NCBI RefSeq assembly: GCF_000959445.1
Contig: NZ_CP009631.1
Span: forward strand, 124,001-188,000
Length of the DNA stretch: 64,000 bases
From: Burkholderia vietnamiensis LMG 10929
GTDB taxonomy: Bacteria > Pseudomonadota > Gammaproteobacteria > Burkholderiales > Burkholderiaceae
Direction: 5' to 3'
Part shown: one piece after another, positions 13,659-22,949 of the stretch
Numbering within the stretch: the first letter of the stretch is position 1
Layout of the letters: the number at the start of each line of letters is the position of its first letter
The notes under the pieces: generated by a model
Seen by the model: only the letters and a program-made list of their open reading frames with translations
Told to the model about the DNA's origin: nothing
Database searches by the model: none
Translations under genes and position numbers: made by a program

Positions 13659-15227
13659 ATGAACCCCGTCATGCCTGCCATTCGTCGCGTCGTCGCGTCG
13701 CGCACCGGTGCGATCACCGCGGCGGTGTTCATTGCATTTGCATTCGAATTAGCGCCCGCGGCGCTCGCGCAAACCGTCCCGGCCAGCGCCACTACCGCCA
13801 CCACCGCCATGCCCGCGCCCGCCGCCGCGCCGCTACCGTCACCGTGTCCGCCCGACTGGGAAGCGCAGCTCTGCGAACTGAAATCGGCGATCGAAGTGCT
13901 GAAGAAGCAGCATCTGACCGACGTCGACATCGGCGCGCTGCTCGACGCGACCGTGCACGCCGGGATCAAGACGCTGCCGTACGCGCGCTTCTTCAACGCG
14001 GCCGAGCGCCGGCAGCAGCTCGACGACGAGCGTCGCGCGCGCGACGGCACGCCGGGCATCGGCATCGTGTTCGAGACGCGGCCCGACGGCCTGCACATCA
14101 TCGACGTGATTCCCGACGCGCCCGCGGAGAAGGCCGGCGTGCGGCCCGACGATCTCGTCGTCGCGATGAACGACCAGAGCGTGGTCGGGCTCGACAGCGC
14201 CGACGTCGTGAAGCTCGCGAAAGGCGACGCGGGCGTGCCGCTGAAGCTGACGATACGGCGCGGCCCCGGGCAGGCGACGCTCGTCGTCGCGCCGGTGCGC
14301 GCGATCGTCCGCCCGCACCCGGCGAGCGCGAAGCGGCTCGCCGGCGACATCCTGTACACGCGGCTGTCGAGCTTCCCCGAGCCCGCGGTCGGCAACTACA
14401 TCGACGCGGTCGAGGCCGCGCGCCGCAATGGTCCGCCGGTGAAAGGCGTGATCCTCGATCTGCGCATCAATGGCGGCGGCGCGCTGAATGCGGCGATCGG
14501 CATCACCGCGCTGTTCGCCGGGCGCGAGCGCACCGCGATGGTGACGCTCGAACGCGACGGCAGGAACCGCCGCCGCATCACGACCAACTGGCCGGACTAC
14601 GAACTGCCGGTGATGCACGGTCAGGATCCGCTCGCGCCGCTGCAGGCCGACGACTGGTGGCGCACCGTGCCGCTCGTCGTGCTCGTCGACGGCCAGAGCG
14701 CGTCGGCGGCCGAAGCGACCGCGGCCGCGCTGCGCGATCTCGGGCGCGCGCGGCTGCTCGGCATGCCGACCTACGGCAAGGGGCTCGCGCAGACGGGCGT
14801 CGATCTGATCGACGGCACGCGGCTCAATCTGACGTTCGCGCGCAACCTGCGGCCGAACGGCTGCCCGATGGACGGCTACGGCGTCGTGCCCGACTGGCTC
14901 GTCCCGCCGCGCCGCGACTCGGACGTCGACGGCGTGCTGCTGTGGTACCGCGAGGTCGATCTCGCGCGTGCGCCGTATGCGGACCGGCTCGCGCCCGATC
15001 CGTTCGCCACGGTGCGCGACGCCCGGCGCAAGCTGCGCGACGCGCGCGTGCGCGCGAAGGTCGAGATGTCGAAGAGCGCGGCGCTGCCGCAGCGCGAATT
15101 CGGCACGGCCGCGGACTGGCAGCTGCGCCAGGCGCTGGCCGCGCTCGCCGGGCGGCCGGTGCAGACCGTCGCCGCGCCCGCGCAGCTGATGCCGGCCCAG
15201 CCGGCATGCGAGCGCGGCGACGACTGA
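13659..15227 (+). CDS. S41-family periplasmic C-terminal processing peptidase
   Basis: A 522-residue serine protease of the tail-specific (Ctp/S41) family. A signal peptide is visible at residues 1 to about 37 (cleavage near ALA-QTV). A PDZ domain follows (ending EKAGVRPDDLVVAMNDQSV), then the catalytic domain with the serine in DGQSASAAEATAAAL and the lysine in TYGKGLAQT, as expected for the Ser/Lys dyad. The ATG at 13659 places the signal peptide at the N terminus; the reading frame is open further upstream but runs into the promoter area (TACAAT at 13605). It converges on the MFS gene, only 7 bases away. Its substrate cannot be told from the sequence. Confidence 0.88.
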   Translation: MNPVMPAIRRVVASRTGAITAAVFIAFAFELAPAALAQTVPASATTATTAMPAPAAAPLPSPCPPDWEAQLCELKSAIEVLKKQHLTDVDIGALLDATVHAGIKTLPYARFFNAAERRQQLDDERRARDGTPGIGIVFETRPDGLHIIDVIPDAPAEKAGVRPDDLVVAMNDQSVVGLDSADVVKLAKGDAGVPLKLTIRRGPGQATLVVAPVRAIVRPHPASAKRLAGDILYTRLSSFPEPAVGNYIDAVEAARRNGPPVKGVILDLRINGGGALNAAIGITALFAGRERTAMVTLERDGRNRRRITTNWPDYELPVMHGQDPLAPLQADDWWRTVPLVVLVDGQSASAAEATAAALRDLGRARLLGMPTYGKGLAQTGVDLIDGTRLNLTFARNLRPNGCPMDGYGVVPDWLVPPRRDSDVDGVLLWYREVDLARAPYADRLAPDPFATVRDARRKLRDARVRAKVEMSKSAALPQREFGTAADWQLRQALAALAGRPVQTVAAPAQLMPAQPACERGDD

Positions 15228-15234
15228 CGCGCGC

Positions 15235-16496
15235 TCAGCGAAACCCGAAGCGCCGCCTCAACACGACCAGCGCCGCGATGCTCAGCACGGCCGCGAACAT
15301 CAGGTAGAAGCTCGGCGCGGTGTTGGTCCCGGTCGCGCGGATCAGCCACGCGATGATGAACGGCCCGAAGCCGCCGAACACGGTGACCGCGACGTTGTAC
15401 GCGAGCGACATGCCGGTCGTGCGCGTCTGCACCGGAAACACTTCGGACAGCAGCCCGGGCAGCGCCGCGAAATAGCCGGTCATCAGGAACGCGAGCAGCA
15501 CCTGCAGCGCGATCAGCGTGCCGAAGCCCGGATGCGCGACCAGATACGCGAACGCCGGATAGATCAGCACGAGAAAGCCGATGGCCGGCGCCAGCATCAC
15601 GCGCACGCGGCCATAGCGATCCGACCAGTGGCCGACGAGCGGCGCGAAGGCCATCTGGATCACGCCGACGACGAGGATCGCCGCGAACGCGGCCGACGGC
15701 GCGAGGCCGAGCTGCTTCACGCCATAGGTCGGCATGAACAGCACGAGATAGGTCGCGACGGTGCCGAGCACGACCGCGCCGATCGCGGCGACGAGCCGCG
15801 CGTGTCGCGCAGCGGGTTCGCCGTGACGTCGGCCGCGAGGAATTCGGGCGTCTCGTCGACCTTCGCGCGGATGTAGTACGCGACCGGCCCGAGCAGCAGC
15901 CCGAAGAAGAACGGCACGCGCCAGCCCCATGCGGCCATCTGCGCGGCGGTGAGCTGCGCGTTCAGCACGGTGCCGAAGGCGGCGGCGAGCAGCGTCGTGA
16001 GCCCCTGGCTCGCGACCTGCCAGCTCGCGAAGAAGCCGCGCCGGCCGGGCACGTGCTCGGCCAGGAACGCGGTCGCGCTGCCGAATTCGCCGCCCGCCGA
16101 GAAGCCCTGGATCAGCCGCGCGGCGACGAGGATCAACGGCGCGGCGACGCCGATCGTCCGGTAGGTCGGCAGCACCGCGATCACGAACGTGCCGGCCATC
16201 ATCAGCAGGATCGACAGCGTGAGCGCGGCCTTGCGGCCCGCGCGGTCGGCGTACGCGCCGAGCACGATCGCGCCGAGCGGGCGCATGAAGAACGACACGC
16301 CGAACGTGCCGAGCGTGAGCAGCAGCGACACGGTGTCGTTGCCGGCGGGAAAGAACAGTCGCGAGATCGTCACCGCGAAGAAGCCGTAGACGACCAGATC
16401 GAACCACTCGAGCGCATTGCCGATCGACGCGGCGACCACCGCGCGCCACACGCGCGGCGACGAAGCAATGGAGCCGGACTGCGTGACGGCATCCAT
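15235..16496 (-). pseudogene. MFS transporter (MHS-type) broken by a frameshift
   Basis: A major facilitator of the metabolite:H+ symporter type, read in two frames. The first about 230 residues (ATG at 16496, AGGAG upstream) contain helices 1-6 with the MHS signatures ASIGNALEWFDLVVYGFFA, DRAGRKAAL and RLIQGFSAGGEFG. The frame then breaks near 15793-15803, after ANPLRDTR, and the rest (LVAAIGAVVLGTVATYLVLFMPTYG to the end, helices 7-12, with GHWSDRYGR) continues in another minus-strand frame to the stop at 15235. The offset equals a net loss of 3n+1 bases at the linker between the two halves. Either a pseudogene or a sequencing error; the rest shows no decay. Substrate unknown, perhaps an organic acid. 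Confidence 0.85.
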
Positions 16497-16579
16497 CGGC
16501 GATCTCCTGTCGTTCTACGTCGTATTCGACGCGTGCGGGGCGGGGCCGCGCCGCGCGATGCCGCCGATTATAGGCGCGC

Positions 16580-16617
16580 AAAAAAGCCGCCGCGCCCGGC
16601 AACGGGAACGCGGCGGC
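16580..16617 (-). terminator. Intrinsic terminator after the yceI pair
   Basis: On the minus strand GCCGCCGCG pairs with CGCGGCGGC across a 14-nt loop and is followed by six T residues, about 45 bases after the first YceI gene's stop codon. Confidence 0.85.
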
Positions 16618-16660
16618 TCGCAGGCGGCGCGCGGCGCGAAGGCCGCGGTCGCGTTACGCG

Positions 16661-17239
16661 TTATTGCTTGACGGCTTCGGCCGTGATCAGCAGCTTGGTC
16701 GCCATCTTGAAGCCGTACTGCTTGCCGTAGTCGAGGCCGAACTCGTCGCGGTTGAATTCGCCGACGGCGTCGACGCCGCACACTTCACGCTTGAGCATCG
16801 GATGCGGCATGCACTTGAACGAATCGATCTTCAGCGTCAGCGGCTTCGTCACGCCGTGCAGCGTCAGGTTGCCGACCACCGACACGGGCTTGTCGCCGTC
16901 GAACTTGATCGCGCCCTTGTAGACCGCCTGCGGGAACTTGGCCGCATCGAAGAAATCGGCCGTCTGCAGGTGCTCGTCGAGCTTCGCGCTGCCGGTGTGG
17001 ATCGACGCGATTTCGGTCGTCACGTCGACCGTACCCGTCTTCGCCGCGCGGTCGAGCGTCACGGTGCCGCTCGACTTGTCGAACTTGCCGCGCCAGACCG
17101 ACAGGCCGCCGAAGTGGTCGGCCTCGAAGCTCGGGTACGTGTGGCTCGGGTCGAACTGGTAAGTCGCGCTTTCGGCGAAGGCCGAGAACGACAGCGAGGC
17201 TGCCAGCGCGCCCGCGGCGATGATCAGATGCTTTTTCAA
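16661..17239 (-). CDS. YceI-family periplasmic protein (first copy)
   Basis: A 192-residue YceI/lipid-binding lipocalin-like protein. Residues 1-22 form a signal peptide ending SFSAFA-ES; the mature part starts [21 protein letters not shown], the usual YceI opening, and ends with the [18 protein letters not shown] strand. The family binds isoprenoid-like ligands, and members next to cytochrome b561 genes are common. The start codon is TTG at 17239, preceded by AAGGAG six bases upstream; no ATG fits better. It is the last gene of a minus-strand cluster cytochrome b561-yceI-yceI and is followed by a terminator. Confidence 0.9.
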   Translation of the reverse strand: MKKHLIIAAGALAASLSFSAFAESATYQFDPSHTYPSFEADHFGGLSVWRGKFDKSSGTVTLDRAAKTGTVDVTTEIASIHTGSAKLDEHLQTADFFDAAKFPQAVYKGAIKFDGDKPVSVVGNLTLHGVTKPLTLKIDSFKCMPHPMLKREVCGVDAVGEFNRDEFGLDYGKQYGFKMATKLLITAEAVKQ

Positions 17240-17321
17240 CTTTTTCTCCTTGGAACGGCGCCGCGCGCTTGCGCGGCATTCGGGTGAGGCACGTGATACG
17301 GGTGATGCGGGACCCCGCCGC

Positions 17322-17882
17322 TTACTTCGTCGCGACGAGATGGAACTTGATCTGCACTTCGTCGGCGACGATCGACGTGTCCTTCCATTCGCCGGTGCCG
17401 ACGTTGAACGCGGAGCGCTTGATCGGCAGCACGCCGTCGAAGGTCTGCGTCGCGCCGCTCTGCGTGACCGTCACGGGCACCGTGACGTTCTCCGACTTGC
17501 CCTTGATCGTCAGCTTGCCGGTCACGTTGTACTTGTTGCCGCCGGCCGGCGCGATCGCGCTCGACGCGAAGGTCGCCTGCGGATACGTTTTGGCGTCGAA
17601 CCAGTCCTTGCCGGCGACCTGGTCGTTGTACATCTTGTCGCCGAGGTCGAAGCTCGCGATGTCGATCGTCACCTGCGCGCTGCCCTGCGCGGCCTTCGCC
17701 GGGTCGAACTTCACCTGCGCGGAGAACTTCCGGAACGCGCCTTCGGTCGGCACGTTCATCTGCTTCGACACGGCGGACACCTTGCTCTTGGCGAGGTCGA
17801 CGTCGGCGTGCGCGGCGGCCGATGCGGCGAGCGACGCCGCGGCGAATGCGGTCAGCACGGAGCGGGAGAAAGTCACTTTCAT
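17322..17882 (-). CDS. YceI-family periplasmic protein (second copy)
   Basis: A 186-residue YceI-like protein with a clear signal peptide ([21 protein letters not shown], cleavage near AHA-DV) and a YceI lipocalin-like fold ([28 protein letters not shown]; ends VQIKFHLVA). It differs enough from the neighbouring copy to be an old duplication, not a recent one. The ATG at 17882 lies 8 bases after the cytochrome b561 stop codon, with AAGGAA overlapping the end of that gene, so the two are likely translated from one mRNA. Confidence 0.9.
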   Translation of the reverse strand: MKVTFSRSVLTAFAAASLAASAAAHADVDLAKSKVSAVSKQMNVPTEGAFRKFSAQVKFDPAKAAQGSAQVTIDIASFDLGDKMYNDQVAGKDWFDAKTYPQATFASSAIAPAGGNKYNVTGKLTIKGKSENVTVPVTVTQSGATQTFDGVLPIKRSAFNVGTGEWKDTSIVADEVQIKFHLVATK

Positions 17883-17890
17883 GGGTTCCT

Positions 17891-18451
17891 TCATTTGGCA
17901 AAGGGAAGCATGCGCGACAGCAGCCCGTCGCGGTCCAGCACCTGATGCTTGAGCGCCGCCAGCACGTGCAGCGACACCAGCGCAAGCAGAATGTAATTCA
18001 ACGTCACGTGGAGCGTCTTCAGCATCTCTTTCAGCACCGGATCGGGGTCGATCAGGCGCGGCAGCGGCACGATGCCGAGATAGACGACCGGGATGTTCGA
18101 CGCGGAGCTGTACAGATAGCCGGTGACGGGGATCGCGAGCATCAGCACGTACAGCAGCATGTGGACGCCGTGCGACGCGGCGCGCTGCCAGGCGGGCGTA
18201 GCGCCGGGCAGCGCGGGCGCCGCGTGGGTCGCGCGCCACAGCAGCCGCATCAGCGCCAGCGCGAACACGGTCACGCCGATCCACTTGTGCCACGAGTAGT
18301 ACTTCAGCTTGGCCGGCGTGAAGCCGGGGATGTCGGTCATCACCCAGCCGAGCGCGAAGCCGCCGACGATCAATACCGCGATCAGCCAATGCAGCGCGAT
18401 CGCGGTTTGCGTGTAACGTGCCGGGGTGGCCGGCAGCGAGTTCGATGCCAT
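17891..18451 (-). CDS. Cytochrome b561 family protein
   Basis: A 186-residue four-helix di-haem membrane protein. Candidate haem ligands sit in helix 1 (H21 in ALHWLIAVLI), H55 in SWHKWIG, SHGVHMLLYV and the final LVSLHVLAALKH. The family passes electrons between quinols or ascorbate-like donors and periplasmic acceptors. The ATG at 18451 has GAGGAA upstream. It heads a transcription unit with two YceI genes, a recurrent arrangement that suggests a shared periplasmic redox or isoprenoid-related role, which remains inference. Confidence 0.93.
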   Translation of the reverse strand: MASNSLPATPARYTQTAIALHWLIAVLIVGGFALGWVMTDIPGFTPAKLKYYSWHKWIGVTVFALALMRLLWRATHAAPALPGATPAWQRAASHGVHMLLYVLMLAIPVTGYLYSSASNIPVVYLGIVPLPRLIDPDPVLKEMLKTLHVTLNYILLALVSLHVLAALKHQVLDRDGLLSRMLPFAK

Positions 18452-18709
18452 CGTGGGTTCCTCAGGTGAGCGAACGGCCGCGCCGGTATATTCGTCCGAC
18501 GCTTGTCAAGGGCGCCATGCTACCGCAACCTTTCTCGACGCGCGGACTCTGAGGACAGGCACGCCAGCCGGCTGTCACGTCCGCGCCATGTTACCGGGCG
18601 GTCACCGCGCGCCCGGGCATTGACACCGCCGAAAAACCGATTTGGTAAGATTGGCGCGGGTTCCGGCCCCGTCGACGCGCCGCCCAGCCGTCGCAACACC
18701 GCCTTTTCC

Positions 18710-19390
18710 ATGCAACGATACGACCTGATTGCCTGTCACGAATGCGACGCACTGTTGCATAAACCGCGTCTGAGCGGCCGCCAGATCGCGCGCTGCCCGC
18801 GTTGCGACGCGCTGCTCTATCGCAACAGCACCACGCAGATCGAGCGCATCACCGCGCTCGCGGTCGCCGCGCTCGTCACGTTCGTCATCGCGCAGACGTT
18901 CCCGATCCTCGAAATGGACCTGAACGGCACGCGCGTGCAGACGACGCTGATCGGCGCGATCGACGCGCTGTGGCATCAGGACATGGCGATCGTCGGCGTG
19001 ATGGTGTTCTGCTCGACCGTGCTGTTCCCGCTCGTCGAGATGGCCGCGCTGCTCTACGTGCTGCTGCCGATCCGGCGCGGCATCGTGCCGCCCGGCCTGA
19101 ACCTCGTGCTGCGCACCATCCAGCTCGTGCGGCCGTGGGGGATGATCGAGGTCTTCATGCTCGGGATCGTCGTGACGATCGTGAAGATGGTCAGCCTCGC
19201 GCGCGTGGTGCCCGACGCGGCGCTGTTCGCGTTCGGCGCGCTCACGCTGATGATCGCGGTCGTGCTGATGTTCGACCCGCGCACCGTGTGGGACATCGCC
19301 GACGACCTGCGCGCCGGCCGCTCGCCGGGTGCTCCTGCTACTCCCGCCGCCGCCGACCCGGCCGCGCTGCCGGAGGCGCCGCGCCGATGA
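18710..19390 (+). CDS. pqiA: Paraquat-inducible protein A domain (PqiA), first half
   Basis: A 226-residue inner-membrane protein with an N-terminal zinc-ribbon-like pair of CxxC motifs (CHECDALLHK and CPRCDALLYR, residues about 9-40) followed by four membrane helices. In E. coli the PqiA protein contains two such modules in one chain; here they are separate genes, this one and the next, joined by an ATGA overlap. The set pqiA-pqiA-pqiB-pqiC encodes an envelope MCE system thought to move lipids between the membranes. Start chosen at the ATG at 18710, which gives the canonical N terminus. Confidence 0.93.
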   Translation: MQRYDLIACHECDALLHKPRLSGRQIARCPRCDALLYRNSTTQIERITALAVAALVTFVIAQTFPILEMDLNGTRVQTTLIGAIDALWHQDMAIVGVMVFCSTVLFPLVEMAALLYVLLPIRRGIVPPGLNLVLRTIQLVRPWGMIEVFMLGIVVTIVKMVSLARVVPDAALFAFGALTLMIAVVLMFDPRTVWDIADDLRAGRSPGAPATPAAADPAALPEAPRR

Positions 19391-20016
19391 CGACGCCGAC
19401 CGCCGCCCGCGAGGGTTACGCCAGCTGCCACGCCTGCGGGCTCGTGCAGACGCTCGACCATGCGCATGCGCATTGCGCGCGCTGCGGCAGCACGCTGCAT
19501 TTCCGCACGCCGGACAGCGTCATGCGCACCTGGGCGCTGCTGATCGCGGCCGTGATCCTGTACATTCCGGCGAACCTGCTGCCGATCATGCGCACGTCGT
19601 CGATCGTCGGCTCGCAGGAAGACACGATCATGAGCGGCGTCATCTATTTCTGGACCTCCGGCGACTGGCCGCTCGCGGTGATCGTGTTCGTCGCGAGCAT
19701 TCTCGTGCCGATGCTCAAGCTCGGCGTGCTGACCCTGCTCGCGACCAGCGCGCAGCGCCGCGCGACGTGGCGGCCGCTGCAGCGCACGCTGCTGTACCGG
19801 ATCGTCGAGCGGATCGGCCGCTGGTCGATGCTCGACATCTTCGTCGTGACGCTCACCGTCGCGCTCGTCCATTTCCGTTCGCTCGCCGTCATCACGGCCG
19901 GTCCCGGCGCGCTCGCGTTCGGTTCGGTCGTGATCCTGACGATGCTCGCGTCGATGCAGTTCGATCCCCGCCTGATCTGGGATCCAGTCGAAACCTCAGG
20001 GAAACACCATGAATAG
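19387..20016 (+). CDS. pqiA: Paraquat-inducible protein A domain (PqiA), second half
   Basis: A 209-residue second PqiA module. It repeats the design of the upstream gene: CHACGLVQT and CARCGSTLHF cysteine pairs, then four membrane helices (WALLIAAVILYIPANLLPIM onward; ends with FDPRLIWDPVE, matching FDPRTVWDIAD of the first module). Its ATG overlaps the upstream stop (ATGA), and its own end overlaps the pqiB start by 8 bases, so the four genes are translationally coupled. Confidence 0.93.
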   Translation: MTTPTAAREGYASCHACGLVQTLDHAHAHCARCGSTLHFRTPDSVMRTWALLIAAVILYIPANLLPIMRTSSIVGSQEDTIMSGVIYFWTSGDWPLAVIVFVASILVPMLKLGVLTLLATSAQRRATWRPLQRTLLYRIVERIGRWSMLDIFVVTLTVALVHFRSLAVITAGPGALAFGSVVILTMLASMQFDPRLIWDPVETSGKHHE

Positions 20017-21628
20017 TCCGCAAGGCCCGCAGCACGACGCGCCCCGGCCGCCCGACCCGGCAATCTCGACGAAAGGCGGCTGGCTGCCGTCGCTCGTCTG
20101 GCTCGTGCCGCTGCTCGCCGCGCTGATCGGTATCGGCCTCGTGATCAAGTCCGTGCGCGAGCGCGGCCCGGAAATCACGATCAGCTTCCACAGCGCGGAA
20201 GGGCTCGAGCCGGGCAAGACGCAGGTCAAGTACAAGGACGTCGAGATCGGCACGGTCAAGACGATCACGCTGTCGAAAGACCTCACGCGCGTGCTCGTCC
20301 AGGTGCAGTTGAAGAAGGAAGCCGAGGACTTCGCGATCAAGGGCTCGCGCTTCTGGATCGTGCGGCCGCGCGTCGGCACGACCGGCGTGTCGGGGCTCGG
20401 CACGCTGCTGTCCGGCGCATACATCGGCGTCGACGCCGGGCGCGGCCCGGACGCGCAGAGCGACTTCATCGGCCTCGAGTCGCCGCCCGCCGTGACCCGC
20501 GACCAGAAAGGCACGCAGTACGTGCTGCGCGGCGATTCGCTCGGCTCGGTCGACATCGGCTCGCCGGTCTATTACCGTCGCGTGCAGGTCGGCCAGGTGG
20601 TCGGCTTCTCGCTCGACAAGGACGGCACGGGCGTCACCTTCAACGTGTTCGTCAATGCGCCGTACGACCAGTACGTCGGCATGAATTCGCGCTGGTGGCA
20701 GGCGAGCGGCGTCGACCTGCGGCTCGATTCGAGCGGCCTGAAGCTGAACACGCAATCGCTCGCGACGGTGATCCTCGGCGGCATCGCATTCCAGACGCCG
20801 CCGAACCAGCGCACCGGCGCGACCGCGCCGAACAACACGACGTTCCGCCTCGGCTCCGACGAAGGCGACGCGATGCGCGATCCGGACGGCGAGCCGCTGC
20901 AGGTCGTGATGAACTTCAACCAGTCGCTGCGCGGGCTCGCGGTGGGCGCGCCGGTCGACTTCCGCGGCATCGTGCTCGGCGAAGTGACGAACATCGGCAT
21001 CGACTTCGATCCGAAGACCAAGAACTTCCTGATGCCGGTCACGATGAACGTGTATCCGGAGCGGCTCGGCCCGCGCTTCCGTGAAACGATCGGCAACAAG
21101 GGCGAGTCGGCTCGTCGCGAGATCGTCGAGCGCCTCGTCAGGCACGGGCTGCGCGGCCAGCTGCGCACCGGCAATCTGCTGACGAGCCAGCTGTACGTCG
21201 CGCTCGACTTCTTCCCGAAGGCGGCGGCCGTGAAGATGGACACGACGCGCCAGCCGCTCGAGCTGCCGACCGTGCCGAACACGCTCGACGAGCTGCAGCT
21301 GCAGGTCGCCGACATCGCGAAGAAGCTCGACAAGGTGCCGTTCGACCAGATCGGCGCGAACCTGAACAGCGCGCTCACGAACGCCGACAAGCTGTTCAAG
21401 CAGCTCGACACGCAGGTCGCACCGGAAGCGCGCGACACGCTGTCGGCCGCCAAGCAGACCTTCTCGACCGCCGAGGCGACGCTGCAGCAGGATTCGCCGC
21501 TGCAGTCCGACGTGCGCGGCGCGCTGAAGGAGCTCACGCGCACGCTGCAATCGCTGAACGCGCTCGCCGACTATCTCGAGCGCCATCCCGAATCGCTGCT
21601 CAAGGGCAAGCCAGGAGATCAACCATGA
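20009..21628 (+). CDS. pqiB: MCE-domain intermembrane transport protein PqiB
   Basis: A 539-residue protein anchored by one N-terminal helix (about residues 26-47) with three consecutive MCE/MlaD domains (recurring GLxxGxxVxYxxVxIGxV-like strands, for example GLEPGKTQVKYKDVEIGTVK, GSPVYYRRVQVGQVVG and GAPVDFRGIVLGEVTN). The last about 120 residues are a predicted long helix or coiled coil. In E. coli, PqiB forms a hexameric needle that spans the periplasm and binds PqiC at the outer membrane. Length matches the family. Confidence 0.95.
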   Translation: MNSPQGPQHDAPRPPDPAISTKGGWLPSLVWLVPLLAALIGIGLVIKSVRERGPEITISFHSAEGLEPGKTQVKYKDVEIGTVKTITLSKDLTRVLVQVQLKKEAEDFAIKGSRFWIVRPRVGTTGVSGLGTLLSGAYIGVDAGRGPDAQSDFIGLESPPAVTRDQKGTQYVLRGDSLGSVDIGSPVYYRRVQVGQVVGFSLDKDGTGVTFNVFVNAPYDQYVGMNSRWWQASGVDLRLDSSGLKLNTQSLATVILGGIAFQTPPNQRTGATAPNNTTFRLGSDEGDAMRDPDGEPLQVVMNFNQSLRGLAVGAPVDFRGIVLGEVTNIGIDFDPKTKNFLMPVTMNVYPERLGPRFRETIGNKGESARREIVERLVRHGLRGQLRTGNLLTSQLYVALDFFPKAAAVKMDTTRQPLELPTVPNTLDELQLQVADIAKKLDKVPFDQIGANLNSALTNADKLFKQLDTQVAPEARDTLSAAKQTFSTAEATLQQDSPLQSDVRGALKELTRTLQSLNALADYLERHPESLLKGKPGDQP

Positions 21629-22368
21629 CCACGACACGCGTGAACGTGCTCGCGAGCGGCGCAGCCGCGCTGTTCGCCGTGCTCGCGCTCGGCGCGTGCA
21701 GCTCGCCGCCCGCGCGCTTCTACACGCTGAGCCCGGCCGACGCCGCCGCGCCCGTGCGCACCGCGCCCGCCAATCCGGCATTCCTGATCGAGGTGCCGTC
21801 GGTGGGCGTACCGGAGCAGGTCGCGAGGAACCAGTTCGTCGTGCAGCGCAACGCCGCGCAGGTCGACGTGCTCGAGCAGGAGCGCTGGGCCGCGCCGCCG
21901 GCCGACGAGATCCGCCGCGCGCTGTCGGACGATCTCGCCGCGCAGCTCGGCACGATCGACGTCGCGAATTCCGCGTATCCGGCCGGCGTGCCGGTGTATC
22001 GGATCAGCGTGAACGTGCAGCGCTTCGAGTCGTGGCCCGGCAAGCGGGCGGCGATCGACGCCGTGTGGAGCGTGCGCGCGGTCGGCACGCAGACGGTGAT
22101 GACGTGCCGCACGAGCGTCGCGGAGCCGGTCGCCGGCGGCTTCGATGCGCTGGTGGCCGGCCATCGGCGCGCCCTCGACGCGATTGCCTCGCAGGCCGCG
22201 GCCGGCGTGCGCGCGATCGCCGCGCGGCGTGGGGTGGCGGCGAGTGGAGCGAGCGCGGTGGCAGGCGGCAAGACGACGGTCGCCGCGACGGCCGTGCCGG
22301 TCGTGCCCTGCCCGGCCAATCCGGCGCCCGGCGGCGACGCAGGCGCGACCGGCAAGTCGGGCGCGTAA
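21625..22368 (+). CDS. pqiC: PqiC-type outer-membrane lipoprotein
   Basis: A 247-residue lipoprotein: a hydrophobic signal peptide ends in the lipobox LGAC with the acylated cysteine at C25, followed by the ABC-transport auxiliary (DUF330/PqiC) domain starting FYTLSPADA. The ATG overlaps the pqiB stop (ATGA). The C-terminal 50 residues are low-complexity Ala/Gly-rich. It should tether the PqiB needle to the outer membrane. Confidence 0.92.
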   Translation: MTTTRVNVLASGAAALFAVLALGACSSPPARFYTLSPADAAAPVRTAPANPAFLIEVPSVGVPEQVARNQFVVQRNAAQVDVLEQERWAAPPADEIRRALSDDLAAQLGTIDVANSAYPAGVPVYRISVNVQRFESWPGKRAAIDAVWSVRAVGTQTVMTCRTSVAEPVAGGFDALVAGHRRALDAIASQAAAGVRAIAARRGVAASGASAVAGGKTTVAATAVPVVPCPANPAPGGDAGATGKSGA

Positions 22369-22949
22369 GCCGGCGGCGGGGTGCGAGCGCATGGGGGGTG
22401 TGGGTGCGTGGCTCGTATGGACGTATGGGGCGTGTAGCCGCGTGGTTCGTGTCGTTCGTGTCGTTCGTGAAGCTCGCGGAGTCCATATCGCCCGTGTCGC
22501 TCACTGCGTAACCCGTCTGGTCCGCGCGTCCCCTGTAACTCGTCCGGCCCACCTGACCCGGTAACCCGTTCCAGCAGCATCACCGATCACGACCGCCGGC
22601 CGCACCACCCACGCCCGATCTCTGCCATCGCCCACCTCGCCTCGCTCGTCGAGATCGGTAAAAACCGGCGTCACGCAACGCGGTCGGCTTGCCTTTTCGC
22701 GGCCGATTGACGATCCTACGCTGTCCCCGACCCGCGCCGCCTGTCGTGCGGGCCAGCCGATGGCGCACCGCCCCGGTCCGACCGAGCGCCGCGCGAGCGC
22801 AGGCCCGCGACGGCCCACGCACGGCACGTGGCGACCGTCCGCCCATCGTCCGGCTTGCCCGACCCGCGTCACCGTTGCCCTCGGCGCCGCGCCGCGTTTC
22901 CGGCCGGCATCCCGAACCCGCCCACCCGTGGGCTTTCGCTATTCCGTTT
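22369..22949 (+). other. Intergenic region without a supported gene
   Basis: I see no supported coding region here. The left part holds short GT-rich direct repeats (the stretch around 22445-22470 repeats TCGTGTCGT-like units); the rest is ordinary GC-rich sequence. Open frames exist on both strands but are extensions or shadows of neighbours with no ribosome binding site. It must contain the promoter of the next gene. Confidence 0.5.

Noticed and set aside
18710-20016. The two pqiA genes as one frameshifted gene
   Set aside because: Each has its own CxxC pairs, four helices and start; the ATGA overlap is a normal coupled junction and the split form is common in this group.
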